From contig JAEYHP010000151.1 in the NCBI GenBank assembly GCA_023409435.1, forward strand, positions 1-30,059: a stretch of 30,059 nucleotides of DNA, given 5' to 3'. A program made the translations under genes and the position numbers. The notes under the pieces are model-generated. The model was given only the letters and a program-made list of their open reading frames with translations, had not been told where the DNA came from and did not search any database. Shown here in pieces: positions 1 to 8,413 of this stretch (position 1 is the first letter of the stretch; every line of letters starts with the position of its first letter). The DNA is from Bacillota bacterium. GTDB lineage: Bacteria > Bacillota > Clostridia > Christensenellales > CAG-138.

Positions 1-594
1 GAGCAGCAGTTGGAGGAGGCAAGAAGTAAAGGGTTGGAACTGAAGCTGACGCCCATTGGAAAAGAAGCCTTCGTATTTTTTGTGAACTCCCGTAACGAAG
101 TAAACGGCCTGAGTACCGCCCAAATCCGGGACATTTACGCCGGGAAGATTACAAACTGGCGCGAGGTCGGCGGAAAAAATGAGGCGATCCGCGCTTTTCA
201 GCGGCCGGAAAACAGCGGCAGCCAGACCATGCTGCAAAAGCTGATGGAAGGCAAAGATCTGATGACGCCGCCCAAGGAAGACGTGGCTTCCGGGATGGGC
301 GATATCATTAACCGGACCGCAAGCTACCGAAATTACAAAAACGCCATCGGGTATTCGTTCCTTTTCTTCGCTACGGAAATGGTTCATAACAACGAGATCA
401 AACTGCTTGAGATAGACGGCGTGAAACCCGAGAAAAACACCATCGCCAACGGCGCATATCCGCTCTCTGCCGAGTTTTATGCCGTTACCGCGGGCAGCGA
501 TAACCCCAATATCGATCTGTTCATTGAATGGATCCTGTCCCCGCAGGGACAATACCTTGTAGAAAAGACCGGGTATACGTCTATAAATAAATGA
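1..594 (+). CDS. pstS: PstS-like phosphate ABC transporter substrate-binding protein, C-terminal part
   Basis: The reading frame is open from base 1 and ends at TGA 592-594, so the gene starts before the window and only the last 197 residues are present. The visible part has the type-2 periplasmic-binding fold of phosphate-binding proteins: a strand with FVFFVNSRN, the segment IRDIYAGKITNWREVGG that is typical of the PstS family, and PENSGSQTML, which matches the region that contacts phosphate. PstS captures phosphate outside the membrane and delivers it to PstCA. The missing N-terminus should hold the signal peptide. A start at the internal TTG (base 10) is not supported because homology extends upstream of it. 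A pstCAB set does not follow; a terminator does, so any transporter partners lie outside the window. The family call is firm, the exact ligand is inferred. Confidence 0.85.
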   Translation, partial: EQQLEEARSKGLELKLTPIGKEAFVFFVNSRNEVNGLSTAQIRDIYAGKITNWREVGGKNEAIRAFQRPENSGSQTMLQKLMEGKDLMTPPKEDVASGMGDIINRTASYRNYKNAIGYSFLFFATEMVHNNEIKLLEIDGVKPEKNTIANGAYPLSAEFYAVTAGSDNPNIDLFIEWILSPQGQYLVEKTGYTSINK

Positions 595-620
595 CCCTAC
601 TTCCAGATTTGTGGATATGA

Positions 621-648
621 AAAAAGCCGCAATGAACTGCGGCTTTTT
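621..648. terminator. Bidirectional rho-independent terminator between pstS and catalase
   Basis: The arms AAAAAGCCGC (621-630) and GCGGCTTTTT (639-648) pair perfectly around an 8-nt loop. A T-run follows the stem on both strands, so it can end the plus-strand pstS transcript and the convergent minus-strand catalase transcript. Confidence 0.85.
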
Positions 649-715
649 CGTTTATGCATATGCCATCCGCATAACAACCGCCGCACAGGATGCCGTCTTT
701 GATGCGCAATCATGG

Positions 716-2119
716 TTATCTTCTCATATATGCGCGAATTTGCTGTGCGACCCGTTCGGCCAGCTCCGGCGAGGCGTTGTGAAAGTACCCCAGCACAATA
801 TTCTGTATCGGGCGCGAAACAGACGCAAGGTCCGAGGCGAGATTATCTACCAGATGGTCCTGTTCCACGGAAGAAAGCGAACGGTAGAACTCACCTGCCT
901 GTGTGAAATCGTCCGGGTTCGGTATGCTGGAACGGACAAGATGTCCCTGCACGTATCTGCCGCACCCGCTGGTCACCTGGGAATCGGGAGTCCAGTTTGA
1001 CTGATAGTTGACGGGTATTTTCCGAAAATCAGGCCCCAGCCTGCGGCGCTGCGCATCCGCATAGATATTCGCGCGTCCTTGCAGGATTTTATCATCCGAC
1101 AGCTCCACCCCGTCGAGCAGATTGGACGGCGAAAAAGCAATTTTCTCAACCTGTTCCATAAAATTATCCGGGTTACAGTTGAGAACCATCCGCCCCACCG
1201 GAACAAAAGGATATTGCCGCTCATCCCAAACTTTGGTGTCATCCAGCGGATCAAAAGGAAGGCTTGCTGTATCCGCCGGGTCCATCAATTGGACATACAG
1301 ATCGTATTCTAACGTCTTCCCTGCCGCGATCGTGTTATATAAATCCCTGCCCGCGACATTCGGATCCGCTCCGGCCAGCATAGTTGCTTCCTGGCGGGTA
1401 ATATACTGCTCACCTGCAAGAGGGACCCAGTGGTATTTCACGAAACGCCGGACTCCTCCAGCGTTTACCCAGACATACGTATTCACGCTGAAACCCGGCA
1501 TATGGCGAAAGCTCTTCAGAGTACCGAGGTCGGAAAAAACGCGGGTAATAAAATGTATCGCTTCGGGCGCGTTGGCGATGAATCCCCAAAGGCGGTTTGG
1601 GTCCGCCAGGTTATTTACGGGCGAGGGTGAAAACGCGTTAATGGCATCCGGGAAGCGCATGCCATCCCGTACAAAAAGAACCGGCAGGTGGTTGCATAAT
1701 AGATCAAATACACCCGCCCCTGTATAAAACTTTGTGGAAAAGCCGCGCGCCGTACGAGTGGTATCCGGAGTGCCCTGATTGCTTACGGCAAAGGAAAAGC
1801 GCACCGCGACCGGAACCTGCTGGCCGGGAGACTGCACAAAGCAAAGCCTTGTATATTCGCTCATTGAGTGCATAGTCCTGAAATATCCAAACGCACCGAA
1901 GCCTTTGACGTGTACCTGGCGTTCGATGATTTTTGTATGTACGAAGTCTTCCAGCCTTTCGTGCAATACGCTGTCCTGCGATAACACCGGTCCCCTATTG
2001 CCCACCGTTTGAGAATAAAGGTTATTTTGAGAATCGCAATCCATTGGCAAGGGACTATAATTGCTTCGGGCCGTACCGCTTGGCTCGTCGATTTGCTCCA
2101 CGCAATCGTCTGGTTTCAT
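716..2119 (-). CDS. Monofunctional heme catalase
   Basis: A 467-residue protein with the full catalase fold; it breaks down hydrogen peroxide to water and oxygen. The distal His is at about 70 (RQVHVKG), FVRDGMRFPDAI follows at about 149-160, and the proximal heme ligand motif RANIY with Tyr353 precedes ADAQRRRLG. The last 90 residues match the helical C-terminal catalase extension. The start at 2119 has AAAGGAG about 9 nt upstream; another ATG at 2126 is out of frame. The length is close to small-subunit catalases (about 480). One oddity: in the segment DLLCNHLPVLF (139-149) the residue that lines up with the distal catalytic Asn of the classical GNNTP motif is His144, with Asn143 one place earlier. 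The gene is separate from, and divergent to, the TetR operon. It probably protects an anaerobe or its spores from peroxide; that role is inferred. Confidence 0.93.
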   Translation of the reverse strand: MKPDDCVEQIDEPSGTARSNYSPLPMDCDSQNNLYSQTVGNRGPVLSQDSVLHERLEDFVHTKIIERQVHVKGFGAFGYFRTMHSMSEYTRLCFVQSPGQQVPVAVRFSFAVSNQGTPDTTRTARGFSTKFYTGAGVFDLLCNHLPVLFVRDGMRFPDAINAFSPSPVNNLADPNRLWGFIANAPEAIHFITRVFSDLGTLKSFRHMPGFSVNTYVWVNAGGVRRFVKYHWVPLAGEQYITRQEATMLAGADPNVAGRDLYNTIAAGKTLEYDLYVQLMDPADTASLPFDPLDDTKVWDERQYPFVPVGRMVLNCNPDNFMEQVEKIAFSPSNLLDGVELSDDKILQGRANIYADAQRRRLGPDFRKIPVNYQSNWTPDSQVTSGCGRYVQGHLVRSSIPNPDDFTQAGEFYRSLSSVEQDHLVDNLASDLASVSRPIQNIVLGYFHNASPELAERVAQQIRAYMRR

Positions 2120-2314
2120 CGCCCATTGCTCCTTTATTGTTTTTGTCCCTGGGTTTTGTCTGTATCTGTATATTCTGCGAATAGTGAGATGATACGCTTG
2201 CAGCGAGAGAATTTTACAAGGGTGATTTGTTTTGGCAGCGGAATCCAGAAGATGCGATAAGTCAAAACGACTTGTTGCTATTGCGCTTTATTATTCGTTT
2301 CTTTGCTTTACCTA

Positions 2315-2360
2315 TTGCGTATTGTGACCTGTTAGTCATATAATATGACCGATGGGTCAC
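2315..2360 (+). promoter_or_regulatory. Promoter embedded in a nested palindromic operator (TetR autoregulation)
   Basis: A -35 TTGCGT (2315-2320), an 18-nt spacer and a perfect -10 TATAAT (2339-2344) stand upstream of the TetR gene. The -10 lies in a palindrome centred on base 2342: inner arms GTCATAT (2335-2341) and ATATGAC (2343-2349), and outer arms GTGACC (2324-2329) and GGTCAC (2355-2360), each 5 nt away from the inner ones. This is the layout expected of a TetR-family operator that blocks its own promoter. The site also lies between the divergent catalase and TetR genes. Confidence 0.75.
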
Positions 2361-2386
2361 ATTCATATTTTGGGAGGATACATACC

Positions 2387-3022
2387 TTGCCGAAGAAAAC
2401 ATTCCACCGTCTGGATGACGACAAGAAAGAGCGAATCATCCGCGCGGCAATTGAAGAATTTCATGCGCATGGCTTTGAAAAGGCTAAAGTAGAAACCATC
2501 GCTCAGAGCGCGGAGGTTGCCAAAGGCAGCATTTATCAATACTTCGAGGATAAAAAAGAGCTGTTCCTGTATGCCATCACATGGGGGCTGGAGTATTTTA
2601 TGACTCTCATAGACAGGCAAACCCCATTGAAGGACCTGGACGTCTATGACTACTTTCTTTCCGGGAGCAGGCAGCGGTTTGAACTGGTCAAAAAAGAGCC
2701 TCTGCTGGTGACCTTTTATATAGACATTTCCTCAGGCAAGTACGGCAGCCTGGCGGAGGAAACGAATAGGGAGCTCAAGCGAATTGCGGATGAACATGAG
2801 CTGAAATTGATTAGAAACGGCCAAAAAAAAGGAACTGTTCGAAGCGACATGGACGATAAAATGCTTTTGCTGTTTTTTCAGGGGGTAACGGAGAAATTTA
2901 CAATGGAGCTTATGGCAAAGGCAAAGTGCTTTGGGTATGAACCTACCCAAGAACAGTTTTACGAGCTGGAAGACCTTTTGAGAAACATGGTTTCATTATT
3001 AAAACAAGGAATGGGGCGGTAA
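2387..3022 (+). CDS. TetR/AcrR-family transcriptional regulator
   Basis: A 211-residue regulator. The N-terminal helix-turn-helix reads from about residue 13 (RIIRAAIEEF) through VETIAQSAEVAKGSIYQYF to DKKELF, the TetR signature; the C-terminal two thirds is an all-helical ligand-binding domain with no clear similarity, as usual in this family. I chose the TTG at 2387 because GGGAGG lies 9 nt upstream and the protein then starts LPKKTFHRLDD, like its relatives; an ATG at 2345 lies inside the -10 box and the palindrome and cannot be on the transcript. It ends 2 nt before the ABC ATPase gene and so is the first gene of a three-gene operon. It most likely represses this operon through the palindrome at 2324-2360. 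The inducer is unknown. Confidence 0.9.
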   Translation: MPKKTFHRLDDDKKERIIRAAIEEFHAHGFEKAKVETIAQSAEVAKGSIYQYFEDKKELFLYAITWGLEYFMTLIDRQTPLKDLDVYDYFLSGSRQRFELVKKEPLLVTFYIDISSGKYGSLAEETNRELKRIADEHELKLIRNGQKKGTVRSDMDDKMLLLFFQGVTEKFTMELMAKAKCFGYEPTQEQFYELEDLLRNMVSLLKQGMGR

Positions 3023-3024
3023 GT

Positions 3025-3723
3025 ATGTTTATTGCGGTTGAGAATTTAAAAAAGAGCTACCAAGTTGGGGAAAACAAAAACGAGGTGCTAAAAGGCGTAA
3101 GCCTAACGCTTGAAAAAGGGCAGATAGGCGTCATACTCGGGCCATCCGGCTCAGGAAAATCCACGCTCATGAATATCATAGGCGGTATAGACCGGGCGGA
3201 CAGCGGCAGCGTTCTCATTGACGGCCTCAATGTTACCGGGCTGAGAGACGATGCGCTTACGGAGTACAGGCGCGAAGCCATCGGGGTTATTTTCCAATAC
3301 TATAACCTGGTGCCCAATCTCACCGTCCGGGAGAATATTGAGGTTGTATCCAATATCAGCAAATCCCCGATTGATATCAACAAGGTACTCTCCGCCGTCC
3401 ATATGTCGGAATTGAGCAAGCGATTTCCAAGGGAGCTCTCGGGCGGGGAACAGCAGAGGGTAGCCATCGCCCGGGCGATTGTGAAAAACCCGAAACTGCT
3501 GCTTTGCGATGAACCGACGGGCGCACTGGATTTTGAGACTTCAAGAAGCGTACTGAAGCTGCTTCAGGAAATCAACACGGAGTTTGGAACAAGCATTCTG
3601 ATGATCACCCATAACACCGCGATTTCCCAAATGGCCAACCTTACGTTCCGCCTCAGAAGCGGCGAGATCGTTGAGGTCTCCGAGAATGCTGCGCCTATTT
3701 CCGCAGAAAGGATTGATTGGTGA
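3025..3723 (+). CDS. ABC transporter ATP-binding protein (LolD/MacB-type)
   Basis: A 232-residue ATPase with Walker A GPSGSGKST (39-47), signature LSGGEQQR (138-145), Walker B LLLCDEP (158-164), the D-loop GALD and the switch His in MITHN. The sequence around Walker A (GVILGPSGSGKSTLMNIIGGID) and the DEPTGALD signature is that of the MacB/LolD/FtsE class, which works with FtsX-type permeases. It hydrolyses ATP on the cytoplasmic side and drives the permease encoded next. It starts 2 nt after the tetR stop with only a weak GGGGCGG upstream, and its stop overlaps the start of the permease gene, so the three are probably translationally coupled. In Gram-positives such pairs commonly expel antimicrobial peptides or signal their presence; the substrate here cannot be told from the sequence. 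Confidence 0.92.
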   Translation: MFIAVENLKKSYQVGENKNEVLKGVSLTLEKGQIGVILGPSGSGKSTLMNIIGGIDRADSGSVLIDGLNVTGLRDDALTEYRREAIGVIFQYYNLVPNLTVRENIEVVSNISKSPIDINKVLSAVHMSELSKRFPRELSGGEQQRVAIARAIVKNPKLLLCDEPTGALDFETSRSVLKLLQEINTEFGTSILMITHNTAISQMANLTFRLRSGEIVEVSENAAPISAERIDW

Positions 3724-5963
3724 TGACTTTATTCAAAAAAGTCTCCCGTACGATGTCGGAGCACAAGGGCATTTACTTAGGCGCATTCTATCTTGTGCTG
3801 GTTTGCAGCATGCTGTTTGTGGCCATGGTCATGACGGCGGGCAACCTCCGCACGGTTTTTGATACGTTTACAACGGAGAATATGCTTGCGGACGCCGAAT
3901 TCTATCTGAATTCGGATATCGATATTGAGGAACTGGAGCAGCGCTTTGACGCCCGGTTTGAAAAGAGCAGCGTAGCCGATTATGAAACCATACCGGGCCA
4001 GACCTTGCGCATCTTCTCGAGCAATGAGACGCTGAACAGGCACGCCGTGCTCAGCGGAGAAGAACTAGATGAGAGCTCCATACTCCTTGACCCGACATTT
4101 GTGCGCGCAAACAAGGTCAATATCGGCAATAAGATAGAAATAGCCGGTAAGGAGTACAAAGTCGCGGGCACGATGGCGCTGCCGAATTATATGTATGTCA
4201 TCCGCTCCAGGGAAGAGATGATCAACAACCCCAAAGCATTCGGCATCGCCGTGCTCAGCCGCAGCAATATGGATGGCATCCCCGGAAAATCCGATTTTTA
4301 CGCGGTCCGGTTTACCGACAGGGACGATATCCATAAACAGGAAACCGAGTTGAAGAGCTATCTCCTGACGCATGGCGCACAGGTGCTCAACTGGCAGAGC
4401 ATGGAGAAGAAAAGCCAGGTATCGCTTGTGCGGCTGGAAGTCGATGTGCTGGGCATTATGAGCAGGGTCTCTCCCGGAGCGATCATACTGCTTACAAGTA
4501 TCCTGTTGAGCATGCTGCTCAAGCGGATGGTCCAAAGGGAATCGACCGTCATCGGTACCCTGTATGCGCTGGGCTACCGGAAGAAGGAGCTGATTTCCCA
4601 CTACATGATGTTCCCGTCCATCATTACGGGGTACGGGGCAGTCCTGGGCGCGGCGCTTGGAATGTTCCTGGTAAAATTCATGGTACGGTTTATGCTCACG
4701 GCGTTTCCCATGCCGATGCAGGCGGTTGCCCTCGACTGGTTCGCGCCGGTGCTGGGCGTCATCATCCCCATGCTTGTTGTTTGCCCGCCCGCGTACCTTG
4801 TCGTCAGAAGAATGCTGGGTCGTTCCCCCGCGGAGCTGATGAAAGGGGCCGGGCTCTCCGACCGGTCCAACTTCATAGAACGATCTCTTAAACTGGAGGG
4901 GCTTCGGTTCAACGCCAAATTCCAAATCCGGGAGCAGGTCAGAAGCCTTGCAAGAACAGGCTTTCTGCTCTTTGGCGTCATCATCGCGACGGTGCTTCTC
5001 CTGTATGGCCTGACGCTGCAAAGCTCTATGGATTATATGCTCAAGGAGGGCATACAGTCCCTATACAATCTGAAGCATGAATATGTGTACAACCAGCCGC
5101 AAAACGGCGAACCGGTTGCGGGTGCGGAACAATTCAACGCCGTATATGTGACCCTGGCAGAAGACCGGAACAACAGCTTCGCCGTCGTGGGCGCGCTGCC
5201 AAATTCGACCAGGCTGAGGCTTCAGGATTTAAACGGCAAGAAACTTGTGCCCGACAGGGTGATTGCGACCAAAATGCTCGCGGATAAGTTCGGCATCCAG
5301 GCTGGCGATGAACTGACTGTAATCAGCGACGACACTTTAGCGGAATATACGCTGACGGTGGACGCGGTCGCCAGCTCCTACGCCGGGGAATTCCTGTTCA
5401 TGCCCCTTAGCGATCTGAACGCGATGCTCAAGGCCCCTTCGGATACCTATATCGGCATTTGGACGGATGAGCCGCTCACATTCCCCGAAGGAACGATCCG
5501 AAGCACCAAATCCATAGACGCGATCGTAGCGGGTATGCGCAATATGATCGACCAGACCGGGATCCTAGTGTATACGCTGACGGTCACTGCATTTGTGCTA
5601 GGCATTGTCATCCTCTACATTGTCACCTCCCTGGTGATAGAGGAAAACAGGCATACCATCTCCCTCTTCAAAATCTTCGGATACAGAAAGAAGGAAGTGA
5701 ACGCCCTGCTGCTGAACAGCAACCTTTTCCCGGTTATTCTTGGCTACATACTGGGCGTGCCGATACTGCTCGGGTCGGTGGCCGCGCTGATGAAGGCCCT
5801 GTCTACCGGCCTGCAGATGACGATGCCCGTCCGGCTGAGCCCGCTATACATGCTGCTTGGGTTTGTCATCGTCATGCTGACGTATGAAGTTTCCAAGATG
5901 GCAAACAGGAAAAAAATCAGTAAGGTCCCCATGAGCGAGGCGCTCAAGGCGGGAACGGAATAA
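3723..5963 (+). CDS. ABC transporter permease with two FtsX domains
   Basis: A 746-residue membrane protein. A first membrane segment at about 16-38 is followed by an extracellular domain of about 200 residues, three membrane segments (about 240-360) that form the first FtsX domain, a fifth segment at about 415-435, a second extracellular domain, and three last segments (about 613-722) forming the second FtsX domain. This tandem layout is that of full-length MacB-like permeases that need no second permease subunit. The ATG at 3723 overlaps the TGA of the ATPase gene (TGATG) and has AAAGGA about 11 nt upstream; TTG 3717 and GTG 3720 are possible alternatives. The protein ends shortly before a strong terminator. 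With the upstream ATPase it forms an exporter or a mechanical transducer; the substrate is unknown. There is no peptidase or two-component gene beside it to point to bacteriocin export or sensing. Confidence 0.9.
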   Translation: MTLFKKVSRTMSEHKGIYLGAFYLVLVCSMLFVAMVMTAGNLRTVFDTFTTENMLADAEFYLNSDIDIEELEQRFDARFEKSSVADYETIPGQTLRIFSSNETLNRHAVLSGEELDESSILLDPTFVRANKVNIGNKIEIAGKEYKVAGTMALPNYMYVIRSREEMINNPKAFGIAVLSRSNMDGIPGKSDFYAVRFTDRDDIHKQETELKSYLLTHGAQVLNWQSMEKKSQVSLVRLEVDVLGIMSRVSPGAIILLTSILLSMLLKRMVQRESTVIGTLYALGYRKKELISHYMMFPSIITGYGAVLGAALGMFLVKFMVRFMLTAFPMPMQAVALDWFAPVLGVIIPMLVVCPPAYLVVRRMLGRSPAELMKGAGLSDRSNFIERSLKLEGLRFNAKFQIREQVRSLARTGFLLFGVIIATVLLLYGLTLQSSMDYMLKEGIQSLYNLKHEYVYNQPQNGEPVAGAEQFNAVYVTLAEDRNNSFAVVGALPNSTRLRLQDLNGKKLVPDRVIATKMLADKFGIQAGDELTVISDDTLAEYTLTVDAVASSYAGEFLFMPLSDLNAMLKAPSDTYIGIWTDEPLTFPEGTIRSTKSIDAIVAGMRNMIDQTGILVYTLTVTAFVLGIVILYIVTSLVIEENRHTISLFKIFGYRKKEVNALLLNSNLFPVILGYILGVPILLGSVAALMKALSTGLQMTMPVRLSPLYMLLGFVIVMLTYEVSKMANRKKISKVPMSEALKAGTE

Positions 5964-5976
5964 AAACTATTAAAAC

Positions 5977-6013
5977 AAAAACAAGGATGCTGTTCACCGG
6001 CATCCTTGTTTTT
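5977..6013 (+). terminator. Rho-independent terminator of the TetR-ABC operon
   Basis: The arms AAAAACAAGGATGC (5977-5990) and GCATCCTTGTTTTT (6000-6013) pair over 14 bp with a 9-nt loop and end in a T-run, 13 nt after the permease stop. Confidence 0.92.
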
Positions 6014-6116
6014 GGGGTTTATCCGCCCTACCGTTTCTCCCTACTCTTCCGTTTCGCTTTGTGTTCTTTGCTGTCCTGCTGTAAAATAGCAGTATCCATA
6101 TATGTGAGGCAAAACA

Positions 6117-7109
6117 ATGAGGACATATTTCTTGGAAACAGAACGGGTACGGTTTTCAGTGTGGACGGAGGGAGACATTCCATTGGCCGCCCAACTGTGG
6201 GGAGAAGAGGACGTGACGCGATATATCTGCGCAACGGGCAGGTTTACAAAAGAGGATATCCAAAGGCGCCTGCTTGTGGAAATTGACAACGGGCAGCAAT
6301 TTGGTGTGCAGTATTGGCCGATATTCGAAAAAACAACCGATGAGTTGATCGGCTGCTGTGGCCTGCGCCCTTTTCCGGCCGAGGCAAATTCTTACGAGAT
6401 CGGGTTCCATCTTCGCAAAGAGTTTTGGGGCAAGGGATATGCTTCCGAAGCTGCCGATGCTGTTATACAGCATTGCTTTTCTTCCCTGAAAGCGGATAAG
6501 ATTTTCGCGGGGCACCATCCGCAAAACGCGGGCTCAAGAAAACTTTTGTTACGCCTGGGCTTCCAATATATCGGCGACAATTATTACGAGCCAACGGGAT
6601 TGCACCACCCTTCCTATGAGCTTTGCAACGCCAAAATTGCTGAGAGCCTTGGAATGGAAGTAGCCATCAGACAGTTGTCCGAATTCGAAAGGCCGCTTGC
6701 ACTCAATTTGATTGTGACCGATCATCTGCGTCCAGAGGGCATACTGGAACCCGATACAAAATATTGGGGCGCATTCTTAAGTAATATGCTTATCGGCCTC
6801 ATCGGGCTGGAGTGCGAAGAGCGTTCCGGGCTGCTGCGAAGCGCGCTTGTTAAAAAACAATACCGCGGTATGGGCATAGCAAGACGCTTAATGGATACGC
6901 TGCTGCAGGCGGCAAGAGATGACGGCCTTGAAGCAGTATATTTGTTCAGCACCGAGGCCGGGGCATATTGGATGAAGCAGGGCTTTGTACCCGTAGACCT
7001 GAATGAGGCAATCAGTAAGCTAAAGGACACGCCGCAAATCAGGCTGTTTAAGAAATTGGGCTGGTTGCCGACTGAAGTCGCGTTCAAAATGGATTTGGTA
7101 CCCAAATAA
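6117..7109 (+). CDS. Two-domain GNAT N-acetyltransferase (RimJ-like + ArsN2-like)
   Basis: A 330-residue protein made of two GNAT domains. Residues 1 to about 175 resemble the RimJ/RimL type (acetyl-CoA loop in the RKEFWGKGYASEAAD segment, then HHPQNAGSRKLLLRLGF). Residues from about 180 to 330 resemble the ArsN2 type found in arsenic resistance loci: LIGLIGLE, GLLRSALVKKQYRGMGIARRL with the acetyl-CoA loop, and a C-terminal SKLKDTPQIRLF segment. GNAT enzymes move an acetyl group from acetyl-CoA to an amine. GTGAGG lies 7 nt before the ATG. It stands alone between two terminators, so context gives no substrate. There is no arsenic gene in the window, so the ArsN2 likeness says nothing certain about the substrate. 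Fold assignment is firm; both activities are unproven. Confidence 0.85.
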   Translation: MRTYFLETERVRFSVWTEGDIPLAAQLWGEEDVTRYICATGRFTKEDIQRRLLVEIDNGQQFGVQYWPIFEKTTDELIGCCGLRPFPAEANSYEIGFHLRKEFWGKGYASEAADAVIQHCFSSLKADKIFAGHHPQNAGSRKLLLRLGFQYIGDNYYEPTGLHHPSYELCNAKIAESLGMEVAIRQLSEFERPLALNLIVTDHLRPEGILEPDTKYWGAFLSNMLIGLIGLECEERSGLLRSALVKKQYRGMGIARRLMDTLLQAARDDGLEAVYLFSTEAGAYWMKQGFVPVDLNEAISKLKDTPQIRLFKKLGWLPTEVAFKMDLVPK

Positions 7110-7115
7110 CATTCC

Positions 7116-7138
7116 TCCGGCCACTGCAGCCGGATTTT
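7116..7138 (+). terminator. Weak rho-independent terminator after the GNAT gene
   Basis: TCCGGC (7116-7121) pairs with GCCGGA (7129-7134) around a 7-nt loop and is followed by TTTT. The stem is only 6 bp, so termination may be partial. Confidence 0.5.
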
Positions 7139-7156
7139 ACTCCTGATATTTCATTT

Positions 7157-7165
7157 TGGTATAAT
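7157..7165 (+). promoter_or_regulatory. Extended -10 promoter of the SDR gene
   Basis: TGG directly followed by TATAAT (7160-7165) makes an extended -10 element 33 nt before the SDR start codon. No good -35 is visible at 17-18 nt, which is common for extended -10 promoters. Confidence 0.55.
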
Positions 7166-7197
7166 CCGCATGAGGACATAGAATAACGGGGTAAACC

Positions 7198-8382
7198 ATG
7201 TTGATTGAGCGGGCGCATGTGAAAGATGCTTTACAGGGAAAGACGGTACTATTGACCGGGGCGGGCGGCGGCATCGGCTTTGAAGCCGCGAAAGCCCTCG
7301 CGTATATGGGCGCAAACGTCATACTCGCCGAGATCGATGAAGCGAAAGGCAAAAGAGCGGAGGAGGAGATCAACCGCTGCTTTCCCGGCAAAGCGTTGTT
7401 TTATGGGATTGATATCGCGAATCCATCCCAAATCGACGGCCTGCACTCTTTTGCCAAGGAGAAATACGGGTTTATAGACGTCGTATTCCACAACGCCACC
7501 GTTACGCCCATGGGTGCTGTGGACGCCGTGGATATCAAGGATTGGGACAGAAGCTATTTTGTAAACCTCCGGGCTCCCATCCTCCTTACGCAGGCGTTTT
7601 TGCCGGATATGAAAAAGCGACACGAAGGGGTAATCGTGTTTGTGCCTTCCTCCGGCGCGGCCCCCTACATGGGCGCGTATGAGGTATTTAAAACCGCGCA
7701 GGTGGAACTATGCAACACACTTTTAGGGGAACTGGAAGGAACGGGCGTCTGTGTATACTCCATCGGTCCGGGGCTTGTGAAAACAGAGACGGCGCAGCTG
7801 GCAATTGAGCAGGTGGCCTCGCTGATGGGCATGTCCATCCCGGAATTTTACCAAATGAATCAGCGGCATATGCTGGATGCCGAGTCCGCGGGCGTTGGGT
7901 TCGCGCTCTCCGTAGGAAACGCCGCAAAATACAACGGGCAGGAGATCAGCTCCATACAAGCGCTGATCGACGCGGGAATTGCGGAACAGCAAAAAGAAAG
8001 AGCGAATACCACCGCGCTCAATTGGGAAGAAATCAGGCCGCGCATCGGCCGCATCGCCGAGGTATATGCGGAGCAGTACAACGGCTGGTTTGGGCGGAAC
8101 GTGTTCGAACGGCAATGGGTGCTGCGGGATTTTAAAAAAGAGGTCAACCATTCCGCCGAGCAGGTCAGGCATGAAATCACAGAGCTTTTGCGTTTTACGG
8201 AGCAGGAAGACAGCGAGGCGCTTCAGGGAAAGAAACCTTTACTCGTCAGTCTCCAGGGCTATTACAGGCACCAGCACAAGCTGATGCTTGGTTATGAAAA
8301 GAACGCCGCAAAGCGTGAGGAAAACGCCCGCATCATTTTGGGTTGGATCGACGACCTGCAGGCGGTTTTGGACGCAATTTAG
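7198..8382 (+). CDS. SDR-family NAD(P)-dependent oxidoreductase with C-terminal extension
   Basis: A 394-residue protein. Residues 13-250 are a classical short-chain dehydrogenase: nucleotide-binding TGAGGGIG at 20-27, an acidic residue after the second strand (AEID, 44-47, which favours NAD), HNA at 98-100, Ser151/152, Tyr161 and Lys165 of the YxxxK pair. The Ser-Tyr distance is shorter than usual by about three residues. Usual SDR proteins end near residue 250-280; here about 115 more residues follow, rich in charged residues and probably helical (from about 280 to 394), with no domain I recognise. The start at 7198 has only a weak GGGG upstream, but an extended -10 box lies at the right distance. 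The gene stands alone, convergent with the FMN protein gene. Its substrate is unknown. Confidence 0.87.
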   Translation: MLIERAHVKDALQGKTVLLTGAGGGIGFEAAKALAYMGANVILAEIDEAKGKRAEEEINRCFPGKALFYGIDIANPSQIDGLHSFAKEKYGFIDVVFHNATVTPMGAVDAVDIKDWDRSYFVNLRAPILLTQAFLPDMKKRHEGVIVFVPSSGAAPYMGAYEVFKTAQVELCNTLLGELEGTGVCVYSIGPGLVKTETAQLAIEQVASLMGMSIPEFYQMNQRHMLDAESAGVGFALSVGNAAKYNGQEISSIQALIDAGIAEQQKERANTTALNWEEIRPRIGRIAEVYAEQYNGWFGRNVFERQWVLRDFKKEVNHSAEQVRHEITELLRFTEQEDSEALQGKKPLLVSLQGYYRHQHKLMLGYEKNAAKREENARIILGWIDDLQAVLDAI

Positions 8383-8413
8383 ATATGCTGATAAAAAGCA
8401 TTCGAATATGCCC

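Noticed and set aside
4065..5021. 318-residue minus-strand open frame
   Set aside because: Antisense of the FtsX permease, low complexity, His/Arg-rich, no ribosome binding site.
8383..8413. Terminator between the SDR and FMN protein genes
   Set aside because: Only a 5-bp stem (ATGCT/AGCAT) with no T-run; too weak to call.
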